DNA of 48,861 bases from Methylobacter sp. (GCF_023227905.1 NZ_JALOCF010000035.1:1-48861); one strand, 5' to 3'; positions 8,044 to 16,934 are shown, numbered from the stretch's first letter. Notes: generated by a model from the letters alone, not told the origin. Program-made: numbers and translations.

Positions 8044-8901
8044 TCAACCGCGATTGCCATTGACATAAGCCGCTGTTAATTCATGCGCTGGGGCTTCAAA
8101 AATCTGCTTACATTGGCCAAATTCGATCAGGCATCCGGCTCGCTGATCTTTGATCCAAAAAAAACCTGCGTAATTGGCAATGCGCCTAGCTTGTGCCAAA
8201 TTATGAGTCACGATCACGACGGTGTATTTTCCACGTAAACGCTGAACCAAATCTTCCACTACACCTGAAGAAATCGGGTCTAAGGCACTGCACGGTTCAT
8301 CCATCAATAATACTTTCGGTTTCAATGCCAATGCCCTGGCGATACACAGACGTTGTTGCTGCCCTCCGGACAGAGCCAGCGCCGAGGATTCCAGCCGGTC
8401 TTTCACTTCATCCCATAAGCCTACATCCTGTAGAACCTGTTGCATCACCTCATTCAAATCAGCTTGTTTACTCATGCCGTGTTCGCGTAGCGGCAGTTCA
8501 ATATTGCGCCGGATCGACAGCGGAAACGGTACCGGTTTTTGAAAAATCATGCCGATATCGCGGCGTAAGCCTTGTACGTCAAGGGCCGGATGACGTAAAT
8601 CTCTACCCTCAAAATGCACATTGCCCGACACGCGGCAATCCGGAATCATATCGGTCATCCGGTTAAGCACTGACAGGAAACTGGTTTTACCGCAACCTGA
8701 AGGCCCGATCAACGCGGTAATACATCCTTTATAGACATCCAGTGAAACATTCTCCAACGCCGGTTTTTTTCCGTAATGCAGAGACAGGTTGTCAACCCGA
8801 ATCAGCGCTTCAGGATCGCAGCACGGAGGGCCAGCCTGCAAAGGCCCCAAGGTATAAGCCGCATTCATCTGGGTTTTATCGCCCCGCTCAACTTCACTCA
8901 T
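8044..8901 (-). CDS. pstB: phosphate ABC transporter ATP-binding protein PstB
   Basis: Cytoplasmic ATPase of the high-affinity phosphate importer. At 285 residues it shows Walker A (GPSGCGKTSFL), the Q-loop (MIFQKPVPFP), the ABC signature (LSGGQQQRLCIARALA), Walker B (VLLMDEPCSALDP) and the switch histidine (VIVTHNLAQA). An N-terminal extension of about 35 residues precedes the usual PstB start. The gene overlaps pstA by 8 bases and is last in pstSCAB. No phoU follows: the operon runs into a terminator shared with the convergent operon. Confidence 0.96.
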   Translation of the reverse strand: MSEVERGDKTQMNAAYTLGPLQAGPPCCDPEALIRVDNLSLHYGKKPALENVSLDVYKGCITALIGPSGCGKTSFLSVLNRMTDMIPDCRVSGNVHFEGRDLRHPALDVQGLRRDIGMIFQKPVPFPLSIRRNIELPLREHGMSKQADLNEVMQQVLQDVGLWDEVKDRLESSALALSGGQQQRLCIARALALKPKVLLMDEPCSALDPISSGVVEDLVQRLRGKYTVVIVTHNLAQARRIANYAGFFWIKDQRAGCLIEFGQCKQIFEAPAHELTAAYVNGNRG

Positions 8902-9733
8902 ACGCTACAACGCTCCCGTGCAACCACTGCTTAGCCAAGCTCATGGCTACACTGTTGATGATTAATAAAAGCAAGATTAACACCAGCGCAGAGGAATAGG
9001 CATTAGTATCGCCGCCCGCCACATTCATGGACAGGTCATAAATATGTACCGATAAGGCCCTGCCGGAATCGAATAGAGAATCCGGCATGCGATCGACATA
9101 ACCGCTGGTAAAAACGAGTGCGGCGGTTTCAGCAACAGCCCGCCCGATGCCTAGCATTAAACCGGCGATCAAAGCCGGGGCGGCGCTTGGCAACAGCAGA
9201 TGAACCAGCGTCGCGCTACGCGACATTCCTAAAGCTGCTGCCGCTAACCGATAATCATTGGGCGCTGACTGCAAGCCTTGTTCCGCGGTACGAATCAAAA
9301 TAGGTAAAACCATACAGGCCAGAGTTAGGCCGCCTGACAAGATGGAAAAGCCCAAGCCCAGATAAATACAGAAAAACGCATTGCCAAACAGCCCGAATAC
9401 AATGGAGGGAACGCCCGCCAGCACATCCAGACTGCCTCGCACCAAGCGGCCAACCACACTGTCATGCTGGGTGAATTCACTCAACAAAACAGCGGTAGCC
9501 AAACTAAGAGGCGTCGCGGTTAGCATCGCAACCAGCAAAATCAATAGCGTCGATATGATAATCGGCCCTATACCGCCGGAACGCCCTGCATTTGTAGGCG
9601 CTTCAGCTAGAAACGCCCAGGATAAATGAGTCAGTCCTGGAATAAGGATGTCCGACAGTAGCCAGACGAAGACGCCACTGACCATCATCGCCGTTAACCA
9701 GATGAGCATCGTTGCCAACGCATTTTTAAACAT
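8894..9733 (-). CDS. pstA: phosphate ABC transporter permease PstA
   Basis: Inner-membrane permease, 279 residues, with about six hydrophobic segments starting at residues 5-30 and the EAA-type cytoplasmic loop that docks PstB (LAAAALGMSRSATLVHLLLP). The region SLDVLAGVPSIVFGLFG is typical of PstA. It overlaps pstC by 8 bases and pstB by 8 bases, so the three cytoplasmic-membrane components are translated together. It forms the translocation channel with PstC. Confidence 0.96.
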   Translation of the reverse strand: MFKNALATMLIWLTAMMVSGVFVWLLSDILIPGLTHLSWAFLAEAPTNAGRSGGIGPIIISTLLILLVAMLTATPLSLATAVLLSEFTQHDSVVGRLVRGSLDVLAGVPSIVFGLFGNAFFCIYLGLGFSILSGGLTLACMVLPILIRTAEQGLQSAPNDYRLAAAALGMSRSATLVHLLLPSAAPALIAGLMLGIGRAVAETAALVFTSGYVDRMPDSLFDSGRALSVHIYDLSMNVAGGDTNAYSSALVLILLLLIINSVAMSLAKQWLHGSVVAYE

Positions 9734-10580
9734 ATCGGCGCTTTCGGGATATTAATTCAGCCGTGCCCACTAAAAGCAATACCGTGAACATTAAGGCCAA
9801 GCCGGATACAAATAAAGCCGCGCGATGGTCGCCCGTTGCGTAAGCCATTTCCAAGGCAATATTCGCAGTGAGTGTACGGACCGAGTCAAACAAACTATGC
9901 GGTTGCTGCACCACATTGCCGGCTACCATCAACATCGCCATCGTTTCACCAATGGCTCTGCCTGCCGCCAGCATAACGCCAGCGGTTATGCCCGATCGAG
10001 CGGCGGGCAAAGTTATACCGCTGATCAAACCCCAACGCGATAGACCCAAGGCAGCCGCTCCGCGCAGATAAGCCGCCGGGACCGCAGCTAATGCCGAATC
10101 AGCAGTTAATGCCACGGTCGGCAAAATCATCAACGTTAATACCAGTATTCCGGTCAACAGACTGACACCGGGCGGATGCAGATGGCCGATTAACGGCGCT
10201 AACGTTGTTAATCCCCAAAAGCCGCAAACGACCGAGGGAATGCCTGCCAGTAATTCAATCAAACGACGATAACAACCTGCAAGCAATGACGGCGCATAAT
10301 AACGGCTGAACAAGGCTGAAGCGATGCCCAGTGGTGTCGCCAGCAACACGGCACCCAATGTTGAATAACACGTAGCCGACAGCATCGGCGTCAGCTTATA
10401 TAACCCCTCCACCGGATGCCAGGACGCATCGGTAACAAAACGTATCAAGGCGATATGCTGCAATACCGGCCAAGATTCCTTGAGCAAAAACAACAGAATC
10501 AACAGCACTAGCGCTGCCGCAAGCAGCGCACAGCCCCGTAACAGCACGGCCAGTTGCCTGTCAGCGCGCGACAGGGACAA
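9726..10580 (-). CDS. pstC: phosphate ABC transporter permease PstC
   Basis: Second permease of the importer, 284 residues with about six membrane segments. It shows the PstC/PstA motif IELLAGIPSVVCGFWGL and the loop GAAALGLSRWGLISGITLP. The reading frame opens at a TTG at 10580, giving a 20-base overlap with the end of pstS; no closer ATG suits the family start. It pairs with PstA in the membrane and with PstB in the cytoplasm. Confidence 0.95.
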   Translation of the reverse strand: MSLSRADRQLAVLLRGCALLAAALVLLILLFLLKESWPVLQHIALIRFVTDASWHPVEGLYKLTPMLSATCYSTLGAVLLATPLGIASALFSRYYAPSLLAGCYRRLIELLAGIPSVVCGFWGLTTLAPLIGHLHPPGVSLLTGILVLTLMILPTVALTADSALAAVPAAYLRGAAALGLSRWGLISGITLPAARSGITAGVMLAAGRAIGETMAMLMVAGNVVQQPHSLFDSVRTLTANIALEMAYATGDHRAALFVSGLALMFTVLLLVGTAELISRKRRYV

Positions 10581-11391
10581 AGTACTGCGCCTCGATCAGA
10601 TCATTAATTTGTGTTGAACTGGCAAATTCGATGAAGTCTTTGACGATTCCGACAGGCTCGGTACGGGTCACCAGATTCAACGGTCTGGAAAGAGGAAAAC
10701 TGCGGTTGCGCACATTTTTTACCGAAGCCGCTATGCCTTCCAAGGGTAGTAATTTAATTGCCACGCCTTGCCCTGCCCCATATTCGGCTGTCCCCACAGA
10801 AACGTAACCAATGGCATCCGGATTGCCAACCACCGTTTTAATGCCTTGCTGATTATCGCCAATAACCACATGGGGCTTGACATCGGTATTTTTCAAACCG
10901 AAATAATGCAGAAACAGTTCCAGTGTCGAACGGCCTTCTGCTTTATTGACCACGGTAATAGGGGCATCGTTGCCGCCAACCTCTTTCCAGTTGATGATTT
11001 TGCCGGTATAGATGTCGATGATTTGCTGTTTATTCAGCGATTGGACAGGATTAGCCTTATTTAAGATGACGCTGATCCCATCCAAGGCAACGGTAAAACC
11101 TAATAAATCTTTTTCATCATCCTTTAATGCTCGGGAAGCCATACCAATATCGGCAAGTCCGGCTCGGGCATCGCTGACCCCGCGAGAGGAACCGCCGGTC
11201 TGCACATCTACCCGCACATTACTGTGTAACGACTCAAAGCGTTTGCCGATTTCCGCAGCAAGCGGCGCTATGGTGCTGGAGCCGGTTAGCACCAGTTTTT
11301 CGATTTTTGCATCATTGGGTTTTGTTCTCCAAAATCCCCAGACTGCGCCTATAAGTACAATAAGCGCTACAACTATACCCAGTTTTTTCAT
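10561..11391 (-). CDS. pstS: phosphate-binding protein PstS
   Basis: Periplasmic binding protein that hands phosphate to PstCA. The chosen ATG at 11391 follows AAGGGA and gives 276 residues; an in-frame start at 11445 would add an unlikely leader. Residues 6-22 are a hydrophobic segment without a clear lipobox or signal peptidase site, so it may stay anchored in the inner membrane. Family marks are VLTGSSTIAPLAAEIGKRF, then TGGSSRGVSDARAGLADIGM, which forms the phosphate pocket, and GEGRSTLELF-like KAEGRSTLELFLHYF. It belongs to the shorter PstS type. It is first in pstSCAB. I could not confirm a Pho box upstream. Confidence 0.93.
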   Translation of the reverse strand: MKKLGIVVALIVLIGAVWGFWRTKPNDAKIEKLVLTGSSTIAPLAAEIGKRFESLHSNVRVDVQTGGSSRGVSDARAGLADIGMASRALKDDEKDLLGFTVALDGISVILNKANPVQSLNKQQIIDIYTGKIINWKEVGGNDAPITVVNKAEGRSTLELFLHYFGLKNTDVKPHVVIGDNQQGIKTVVGNPDAIGYVSVGTAEYGAGQGVAIKLLPLEGIAASVKNVRNRSFPLSRPLNLVTRTEPVGIVKDFIEFASSTQINDLIEAQYFVPVAR

Positions 11392-11498
11392 GCTTAATTC
11401 CCTTGTTATCATCGAATAATATTGTGTATACAGTGAACCTGACAACCTTGCGATTAATATTGGTCGTCATTGCCCAACAATCCTTACCTATTATTTAC

Positions 11499-13646
11499 TC
11501 AACCCCTGCGCCAGTCATGGAAACGTCCAACCCACCGCAACAAGCCTTCCGGCGCATGGTTGCGTTTCCAGACGCCGGCTACATATTTGTTCGCCTCGGC
11601 CATGGTTGGATAAATATGGATGGTGCCAAGCAACTTGTTCAAACCGATATTGTGTTTCATCGCCAGCACAAATTCAGCAAGCAGATCACCGGCATGTTCG
11701 CCGACGATCGTCACACCGAGTATCCGGTCTTTACCAGGTTGGGTCAGCACTTTGACAAAGCCATGCGCTTCACCGTCGGCAATGGCTCGATCCAGATCGT
11801 CAAGTTGATAAGTGCTGACTTCATAGGCAATGTTTTGCTCTTTGGCATCCTGCTCATTCAGGCCAACCCTGGCGACTTCAGGATCAATAAAGGTAGCCCA
11901 GGGAATGACTGAATAATCGGTTTTAAATTTCTTAAAACCGCCGAACAGCGCATTCACCGCCGCATACCAAGCTTGATGGGCTGCGGTATGGGTGAACTGG
12001 AACGGTCCGGATACGTCACCGCAGGCAAAAATATTCGGATAATTAGTCTGCTGGAAATCATTAACAGCAACGGTGCGTCGCGGCGATAGTTCAACGCCCA
12101 ATTGTTCAAGACCATAACCTTGGGTATTGGCAATCCTGCCAATGGCTAATAATACTTGATCGAAGGGAATACGCACGTCTTGACCTTGATGCTCGGCAAT
12201 CAGGATTTTTTCACCGTTTTCGATGATGAATTTTTTGGCGGTATGCTCAACAAGCACATCGATACCTTCCTGGCGGAACTTTGCCATGACTATTTCAGAA
12301 ACATCACTATCTTCCCGGATCAGCAAACGCGGTGCCATTTCCACTTGGGTCACCTTGCTGCCGAAACGGGCAAAGCTTTGCGCCAGTTCGCAGCCGATAG
12401 GCCCACCACCCAGTACAACCAGACGTTTGGGCAATTCACGCAACGCCCAAATGTTATCGGAAGTTAAATAGCCGACCTCTTCTACACCTGGAATTGATGG
12501 AACAAACGGGCGCGCACCGGCGGCGATCACGACGGAACGGGTAGTAATGGTTCGGGTTTCACCGGCTGTTGTTACCTGAACTTCCCAAGGAGAAAGAATT
12601 TTAGCCTCACCTTCAACGACTTCAACGCCCAAGTCTGAATAACGCTGTACGGAATCGTGCGGTTCGACGGCTTTGATAATCGACTGCACCCGCTCCATGA
12701 CATCGGCAAAATCAAATTCAGCGTCGGCTTTTTTGATGCCGAAATCTCCCGCTCTTTTAATATGGGACAGCAGTTTAGCGGAACGGATTAAGGCTTTTGA
12801 CGGCACACAGCCGGTGTTCAGGCAATCACCGCCCATTTTATGTTTTTCAATCAAGGTGACTTTGGCTTTGACGGCGGCGGCAATGTAAGACGTAACCAAA
12901 CCACCAGAGCCACCGCCAATGACGACGATATTATTATCAAAACGGGTAGGCTTAGGCCATTGGGCGTAGACTTTGTTCGCTTGAATAGCTTCAACAAATT
13001 TATTGGCAATCAACGGAAAAATGCCCAGTAATACAAACGAACCGATCAGACCAGGCGACAAAATACCCGACAAGGACTCCAGTTGCCCCAGCTGGGTTCC
13101 TGCGTTCACATAAACAAGGGTTCCGGCCAGCATACCTATTTGACTGACCCAATAAAAAGTCTGTGTTTTTAGATTGGTCAGGCCCATCATCAGGTTAATC
13201 ACAAAAAACGGAAAAACCGGTACTAATCTCAACGTAAAGAGGTAAAGTGCGCCTTCTTTAGCCACACCTGCATCAATCGCTTGTAAGCGTTCGCCAAAGC
13301 GCGATTTAACTGCATCACGAAACAAAAAGCGCGCGGCCAAAAAGGCCAGTGTGGCGCCAATCGTAGAGGCAAACGAGACAATCAACGTCCCCCACAGTAA
13401 GCCGAACACGGCGCCACCGGCCAATGTAAGAATGGCGGCGCCTGGTAAAGATAAACCTGTCACGGCAATATAAGTCAGCGCATAAATAGCTATGGTCATA
13501 ACGGGATGATTACTACGATAAGTCTCAATTGATTCTCGCTGCGTCTTCAGTGCTTCCAAGGTCAAGTAGCTTTGTAAATCGAAGATAAAAAAAGCAGCAA
13601 TCAATACCGAGATAAAAGCCAATAGTGCCAAGCGAGAAGAAGTCAT
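11499..13646 (-). CDS. TVP38/TMEM64 membrane domain fused to FAD-dependent disulfide oxidoreductase
   Basis: A 715-residue fusion. Residues 1 to about 225 are a TVP38/DedA-like (SNARE-associated) domain with six or so hydrophobic segments, including the motif LPGAAILTLAGGAVFG and RLVPVFPFFVIN. From about 238 on there is a complete class I pyridine nucleotide-disulfide oxidoreductase resembling mercuric reductase or dihydrolipoamide dehydrogenase: FAD site VVIGGGSGGLVTSYIA, redox pair in GGDCLNTGCVPSKAL, NAD(P) site VVLGGGPIGCELAQSFA, second FAD site FACGDVSGPFQFTH, and the C-terminal base region HIYPTMAEA. The C-terminal vicinal cysteines of MerA are absent, so mercury reduction is unlikely. 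The arrangement puts an NAD(P)H oxidoreductase at the inner membrane. It is transcribed divergently from the DUF547 gene. Confidence 0.93.
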   Translation of the reverse strand: MTSSRLALLAFISVLIAAFFIFDLQSYLTLEALKTQRESIETYRSNHPVMTIAIYALTYIAVTGLSLPGAAILTLAGGAVFGLLWGTLIVSFASTIGATLAFLAARFLFRDAVKSRFGERLQAIDAGVAKEGALYLFTLRLVPVFPFFVINLMMGLTNLKTQTFYWVSQIGMLAGTLVYVNAGTQLGQLESLSGILSPGLIGSFVLLGIFPLIANKFVEAIQANKVYAQWPKPTRFDNNIVVIGGGSGGLVTSYIAAAVKAKVTLIEKHKMGGDCLNTGCVPSKALIRSAKLLSHIKRAGDFGIKKADAEFDFADVMERVQSIIKAVEPHDSVQRYSDLGVEVVEGEAKILSPWEVQVTTAGETRTITTRSVVIAAGARPFVPSIPGVEEVGYLTSDNIWALRELPKRLVVLGGGPIGCELAQSFARFGSKVTQVEMAPRLLIREDSDVSEIVMAKFRQEGIDVLVEHTAKKFIIENGEKILIAEHQGQDVRIPFDQVLLAIGRIANTQGYGLEQLGVELSPRRTVAVNDFQQTNYPNIFACGDVSGPFQFTHTAAHQAWYAAVNALFGGFKKFKTDYSVIPWATFIDPEVARVGLNEQDAKEQNIAYEVSTYQLDDLDRAIADGEAHGFVKVLTQPGKDRILGVTIVGEHAGDLLAEFVLAMKHNIGLNKLLGTIHIYPTMAEANKYVAGVWKRNHAPEGLLRWVGRFHDWRRG

Positions 13647-13932
13647 GTGGTTTTCCTTACATAGTGAATATCGGAAAAAAATAGCTATAAGCAGATATTG
13701 CCTATGGGAACACTGAAAAAGTGGAAGAGCCCAATGTAAATCTGCAAAAAGTAAAAATATACATAGTCAGTCGCATTCCCGAGGCAAACCTTACATGGAA
13801 ATTCAATAATTGCTGAATTCAACGTTTGACATGAACTTGCCTGAAAAATAATGAAGCAGAAGATTCAAGTTTTGTAAGTTATCGTTGGTAAGAACGACTA
13901 TTAGGTACGAATAATTTTTTAGGAGACAGGTA

Positions 13933-14694
13933 ATGAAACACTTAATGATATTCACAACCCTGCTGATACTGAGCTTTAACTCGTTTGCCGCAGAACCGAA
14001 CTGGAGCGCTTATGCCGAAGTGTTAAAAAGTGTCAGTCAGGCAACAAAGAACAATGTCAAACTGGCCTTGGTGGATTATCGGGCGCTTAAAGAAAACGGT
14101 AAGTTGGAAGCTGTCTACCGGCAATTATCGAATTTTCCTGTTAAAAGTCTCAGCAATAAAGAAGAAAAACTGGCCTTTTACATTAATGCTTACAATATCC
14201 TGGCGTTAAAAATGGTTCTTGACCACTGGCCAATTGACAGCATCAAGGATGTCGGTAGTCTAATCAATCCTGTGTGGGGCAAGTCCGCGGGTGATATTGA
14301 TGGTAAAACTGTCTCGCTGGATGAAATAGAGAATAACATCCTGCGCCCAATGGGTGAGCCACGCATTCATTTCGCCATCGTTTGCGCCTCGGTGAGCTGC
14401 CCTGATCTTCGCAATTTGCCTTATACCGCGTCAGGCCTAAATACTCAGCTGAATGAACAGGTACAACAGTTTCTGGACAATGCCGACAAAGGCCTCAGAA
14501 TTGATAATAATCGCATCCAGATTTCCAGAATATTTGACTGGTTTGAGAAGGATTTTAAATCTGTCGGCGGTGTTGAAGCATTCATTCGCCGTTACCGAGC
14601 CGATTTACCCAAGTTACCGCTCAAGGATGACATTAATTACGATTGGAACGTAAACGGCATCACTGAGACACAATCAAGTGTAATGGTCAACTAA
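13933..14694 (+). CDS. DUF547 domain-containing secreted protein, 3' end inside an IS
   Basis: A 253-residue protein with a Sec signal peptide (residues 1-20, ending SFAAEP) and a DUF547 domain over the rest. DUF547 marks include KLAFYINAYNILALK, HFAIVCASVSCPDLR with two conserved Cys, and ISRIFDWFEKDF. The function of this family is unknown; the Cys/His/Asp pattern suggests a papain-like fold in some members. AGGAGA lies before the ATG. The last three codons (MVN) and the TAA stop lie within the terminal inverted repeat of the neighbouring insertion sequence, so the original C-terminus may have been cut by a few residues. The domain itself looks complete. Confidence 0.9.
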   Translation: MKHLMIFTTLLILSFNSFAAEPNWSAYAEVLKSVSQATKNNVKLALVDYRALKENGKLEAVYRQLSNFPVKSLSNKEEKLAFYINAYNILALKMVLDHWPIDSIKDVGSLINPVWGKSAGDIDGKTVSLDEIENNILRPMGEPRIHFAIVCASVSCPDLRNLPYTASGLNTQLNEQVQQFLDNADKGLRIDNNRIQISRIFDWFEKDFKSVGGVEAFIRRYRADLPKLPLKDDINYDWNVNGITETQSSVMVN

Positions 14695-14708
14695 AACAGG
14701 ACACTTTT

Positions 14709-15566
14709 TTAAGCAGATTCCTTGTAGAATTCCCGCTCAAATTCCAGCGGGGATTGGTCGCCTAGTTTTGAGTGCGCGCGTTGACCATTATAAAAAGCCA
14801 AATAATCAAGAATGCTCAGCTTCGCTGCCTCTTTGGTTCTGAATTTTTCATAGTTCAGTTGTTTGTGTTTTAAGCTTCGGAAAAATCGCTCTGTCGGCGA
14901 ATTATCCCAACAGTTGCCTTTCCGGCTCATACTTTGTTGCCTCTTCATTATCCCCAAGTGATCTCGGTATTCCTGGCTTGCGTATTGGCTGCCTCGATCA
15001 GAATGATGTGTAAGCCTAGCTCCGGTTTTCGCCGCCAAGATGCCATTTGCAAGGCATTGACGCACAGCGAAGTCCGCATGTGATCCTCAATCGACCAACC
15101 CACCACTTGCCTGGAAAATAAATCAATAACAACCGCAACATAGAACCAGTCTTCCAGCGGTCATATCAGTCGTCCAGACTTTGTTGGGCGCAGCCACATC
15201 AAATTGTCTATTCAAGTGGTTAGGAGCAATCGCGTCCTTATGATCGCTGTTTGTCGTCACTTTGAACCGTTTTGGGTAGCGTGGTTTCAAGCCCAATTTC
15301 GTCATCAATCGTCGCGCTTTAAAACGCCCGACCTGAATATCTTCTTTTGCGAAGGCTTCAGATAAACGGCGAGAACCATAAACCTGCTTATTCTCGGCAA
15401 ATAGCTGAATAGCCTTCGCTTCCAGCTGTTTTTGCTGAGCTTTTTTGTCCGTCTCTTCAGGTGTTTTGGACCACGCATAAAAGGCGCTGGTACTAACCCG
15501 CATGACTTTACACAGCGCGGTAACCGGAAATGTCTTCTGTTGCTCTCGAATATCCACAGGGCACAA
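14709..15566 (-). pseudogene. IS3-family transposase OrfB (frameshifted)
   Basis: Remains of the DDE integrase ORF. The first part (15566 down to about 15160) has the HTH_21-like start FPVTALCKVMRVSTSAFYAW and runs to KVWTTDMT. A frameshift near 15155-15162 moves the sense into another frame that continues DWFYVAVVIDLFSRQVVGWS up to KPELGL. A second shift near 15012 returns it to the frame HHSDRGSQYASQEYRDH, then KGNCWDNSPTERFFRSLK with the catalytic Glu. Reading all three pieces gives a nearly complete catalytic domain, so the element died by small indels, not by a large deletion. Confidence 0.88.
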
Positions 15567-15579
15567 GTAAATCCGTATT

Positions 15580-15893
15580 TTATTGGAGCTCTTTCACAAA
15601 GAAGACTGCGGCCTTTTTTAAGATGTCGCGCGCCATCCGCAATTGCTCAACTTCTTTACGTAAACGCGATAATTCGTCTTGATCCGTCAAATTCAAAACC
15701 TTTTTCTTGGTCGCAGAGGACGGTGTCGTTGCCCCTTGTTCGGCTCGCACCCAACGTCCAATAGCGCTCAGAGAGATGCCTAAATTATCGGCGGCCTGCT
15801 GGTCGTATAGCCTTTTTCATTCACTGACTTGGCCGCATCTTGTTTGAATTCAAGCGTGTATTTGGGCCGTTTATGTTTATTTTGATTACTCAT
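15580..15893 (-). pseudogene. IS3-family transposase OrfA (frameshifted)
   Basis: Begins MSNQNKHKRPKYTLEFKQDA and reads into the helix-turn-helix as far as NEKGYTT. A one-base loss near 15800-15806 then sends it to a stop after six further residues. The sense continues in another frame as QQAADNLGISLSAIGRWVRA and on through a coiled-coil stretch (DELSRLRKEVEQLRMARDIL) to KKAAVFFVKELQ. An AAAAAAG run in the ILKK codons is where IS3 elements commonly make a programmed frameshift into OrfB. Confidence 0.85.
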
Positions 15894-15950
15894 CTTCACC
15901 TCTGATGACATTATAATTCTGTCTTTAGAAGTGTCCTGTTTTATTAGACC

Positions 15951-16145
15951 ATTTCACATCTACGCAGTAAGGATGCCTCTGTCTGGAAAGAACTGATTCC
16001 GATGTACAGAAGATCAGTCCTACCTTCAGAGGAAGCATTGAAAAGAGTTGGTATCCCGACCTTTAAGATGAGTAAGGATACGATCATCACTTACAGAGGT
16101 GTCACTATGTCACTTAAAGCCGCAGTTGAGGCAGGATTGTTATGA
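15951..16145 (+). pseudogene. 5'-truncated ORF of unknown, possibly phage-like, origin
   Basis: An open frame of 64 codons starts at the IS right end and runs to TGA at 16143-16145, overlapping the next ATG in an ATGA. The readable product begins ISHLRSKDASVWKEL and ends VTMSLKAAVEAGLL. The frame meets a TAG just inside the IS, so the original 5' part has been lost to the insertion. The tight ATGA coupling to the next gene argues that this was a real coding sequence. I do not recognise the family. Its position between an IS and a tRNA gene suggests it belonged to an integrated element. Confidence 0.45.
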
Positions 16146-16585
16146 CCATTGATCAATTACATCAATACTTACAGTCTGACTTGAGGTTTGTCTTGGAGAA
16201 TCCGACAGACGAGTCCAAAGTTGGGCTTGTCTCGACTATAAAGGCTTATCTAAACGAAGCTGCGCTCAAATCTGAGCGTACCTCTCTGTGGTGGATGAAT
16301 CAAATCATCAGCATTGTCCGGTCTTTCTCACGATTCCCAACAAAGGAAGAGTATCACCGGGTTAACAGGATGACCCGTCAGTATCACGAACTGGTAACTT
16401 CAGGAATCATTGAGCCTGTGGGCGTGACCAGAAAGAAGCAGTTCGATACTTTGACGGATTGGTTCAGCCAAGAACTTGAAGACAGAGCTAGTGCTGTGAT
16501 CAATAATCCAACAGATAACTCAATGAGAACACTGAAGGAGCAACTTAAGAGATTCTGTGAGAGGTCTAGGGTAAGTCTGGATTAA
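16142..16585 (+). CDS. hypothetical protein, likely remnant of an integrated element
   Basis: A 147-residue, charged, soluble, mostly helical-looking protein of no family I recognise. It starts MTIDQLHQYLQSDLRF and ends KRFCERSRVSLD, and the short motif NNPTD/NPTDES occurs twice (about residues 20 and 120), hinting at an internal duplication. It is coupled by ATGA to the truncated frame upstream, so it was part of a multi-gene operon whose beginning was removed by the IS. It lies 135 bases before the 3' end of tRNA-Ser, a common integration site for phages and islands. No integrase is seen. Whether it is still expressed is unclear, since its promoter side has been replaced. Confidence 0.6.
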   Translation: MTIDQLHQYLQSDLRFVLENPTDESKVGLVSTIKAYLNEAALKSERTSLWWMNQIISIVRSFSRFPTKEEYHRVNRMTRQYHELVTSGIIEPVGVTRKKQFDTLTDWFSQELEDRASAVINNPTDNSMRTLKEQLKRFCERSRVSLD

Positions 16586-16720
16586 TAGACTTGGAGAAAA
16601 TACGTGGAGATTATCGGCAGTCTTTGCGTGTTTTTTCACACAATGCCCTGTTAACAAATCTGTTAACATTTTTGAATAGCCTGAGCTATAACCACTCGAA
16701 TTACAACTAAAATATCTATG

Positions 16721-16812
16721 TGGCGGAGAGTGAGGGATTCGAACCCTCGATGGGCGATAAAACCCATACTCCCTTAGCAGGGGAGCGCCTTCAGCCTCTC
16801 GGCCAACTCTCC
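16721..16812 (-). tRNA. tRNA-Ser (anticodon GCU)
   Basis: A 92-base gene encoding a class II tRNA. The acceptor stem GGAGAGU pairs with ACUCUCC followed by G and an encoded CCA. The anticodon arm CUCCC-CUGCUAA-GGGAG gives anticodon GCU, reading AGC/AGU serine codons. A long variable arm (UAUGGGUUUUAUCGCCCAU) and the T arm GAGGG-UUCGAAU-CCCUC are clear. It lies downstream of csrA on the same strand, as in many gammaproteobacteria. Confidence 0.97.
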
Positions 16813-16860
16813 AAATAGATTGTGCATATCTTTAAGCTACAGCCTTGTGCCCAAAAATAA

Positions 16861-16883
16861 TTTTAAGAGGGAACCTCTTAAAA
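16861..16883. terminator. hairpin TTTTAAGAGG/CCTCTTAAAA downstream of csrA
   Basis: Perfect 10-base arms with a GAA loop. Read on the minus strand the hairpin is followed by TTATTTTTGGG, a plausible U-tract, so it may end csrA transcription or process a csrA-tRNA transcript. It is the outermost of three palindromes in the 214-base csrA-tRNA-Ser spacer. Confidence 0.5.
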
Positions 16884-16934
16884 ACTAAAATAATCCTTTT
16901 TTCCTAATGATGCCAAGATGCAAAGACTACCTTC

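Larger units (their letters stand above)
14684..15951 (-). mobile_element. decayed IS3-family insertion sequence
   Basis: A 1268-base element bounded by imperfect terminal inverted repeats of about 23 bases: TGGTCAACTAAAACAGGACA at the left, and on the opposite strand TGGTCTAATAAAACAGGACA at the right, beginning TG and ending CA. It contains the two transposase ORFs of an IS3 element on the minus strand, both broken by frameshifts. No convincing direct repeat flanks it (left flank ...GTAA, right flank TTTC...), so the junctions may have been rearranged after insertion. Its left end supplies the stop codon of the DUF547 gene, and its right end cuts off the 5' part of another ORF. Confidence 0.9.

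Noticed and set aside
11392..11500. Pho box before pstS
   Set aside because: TGTCA and TGTAT-like half-sites occur on the pstS strand but are 12 bases apart with weak matches, so not enough to claim a PhoB site.
11499..13646. mercuric reductase
   Set aside because: The redox CxxxxC pair is present, but there is no MerA C-terminal Cys pair and no mer operon; the N-terminal domain is TVP38-like.
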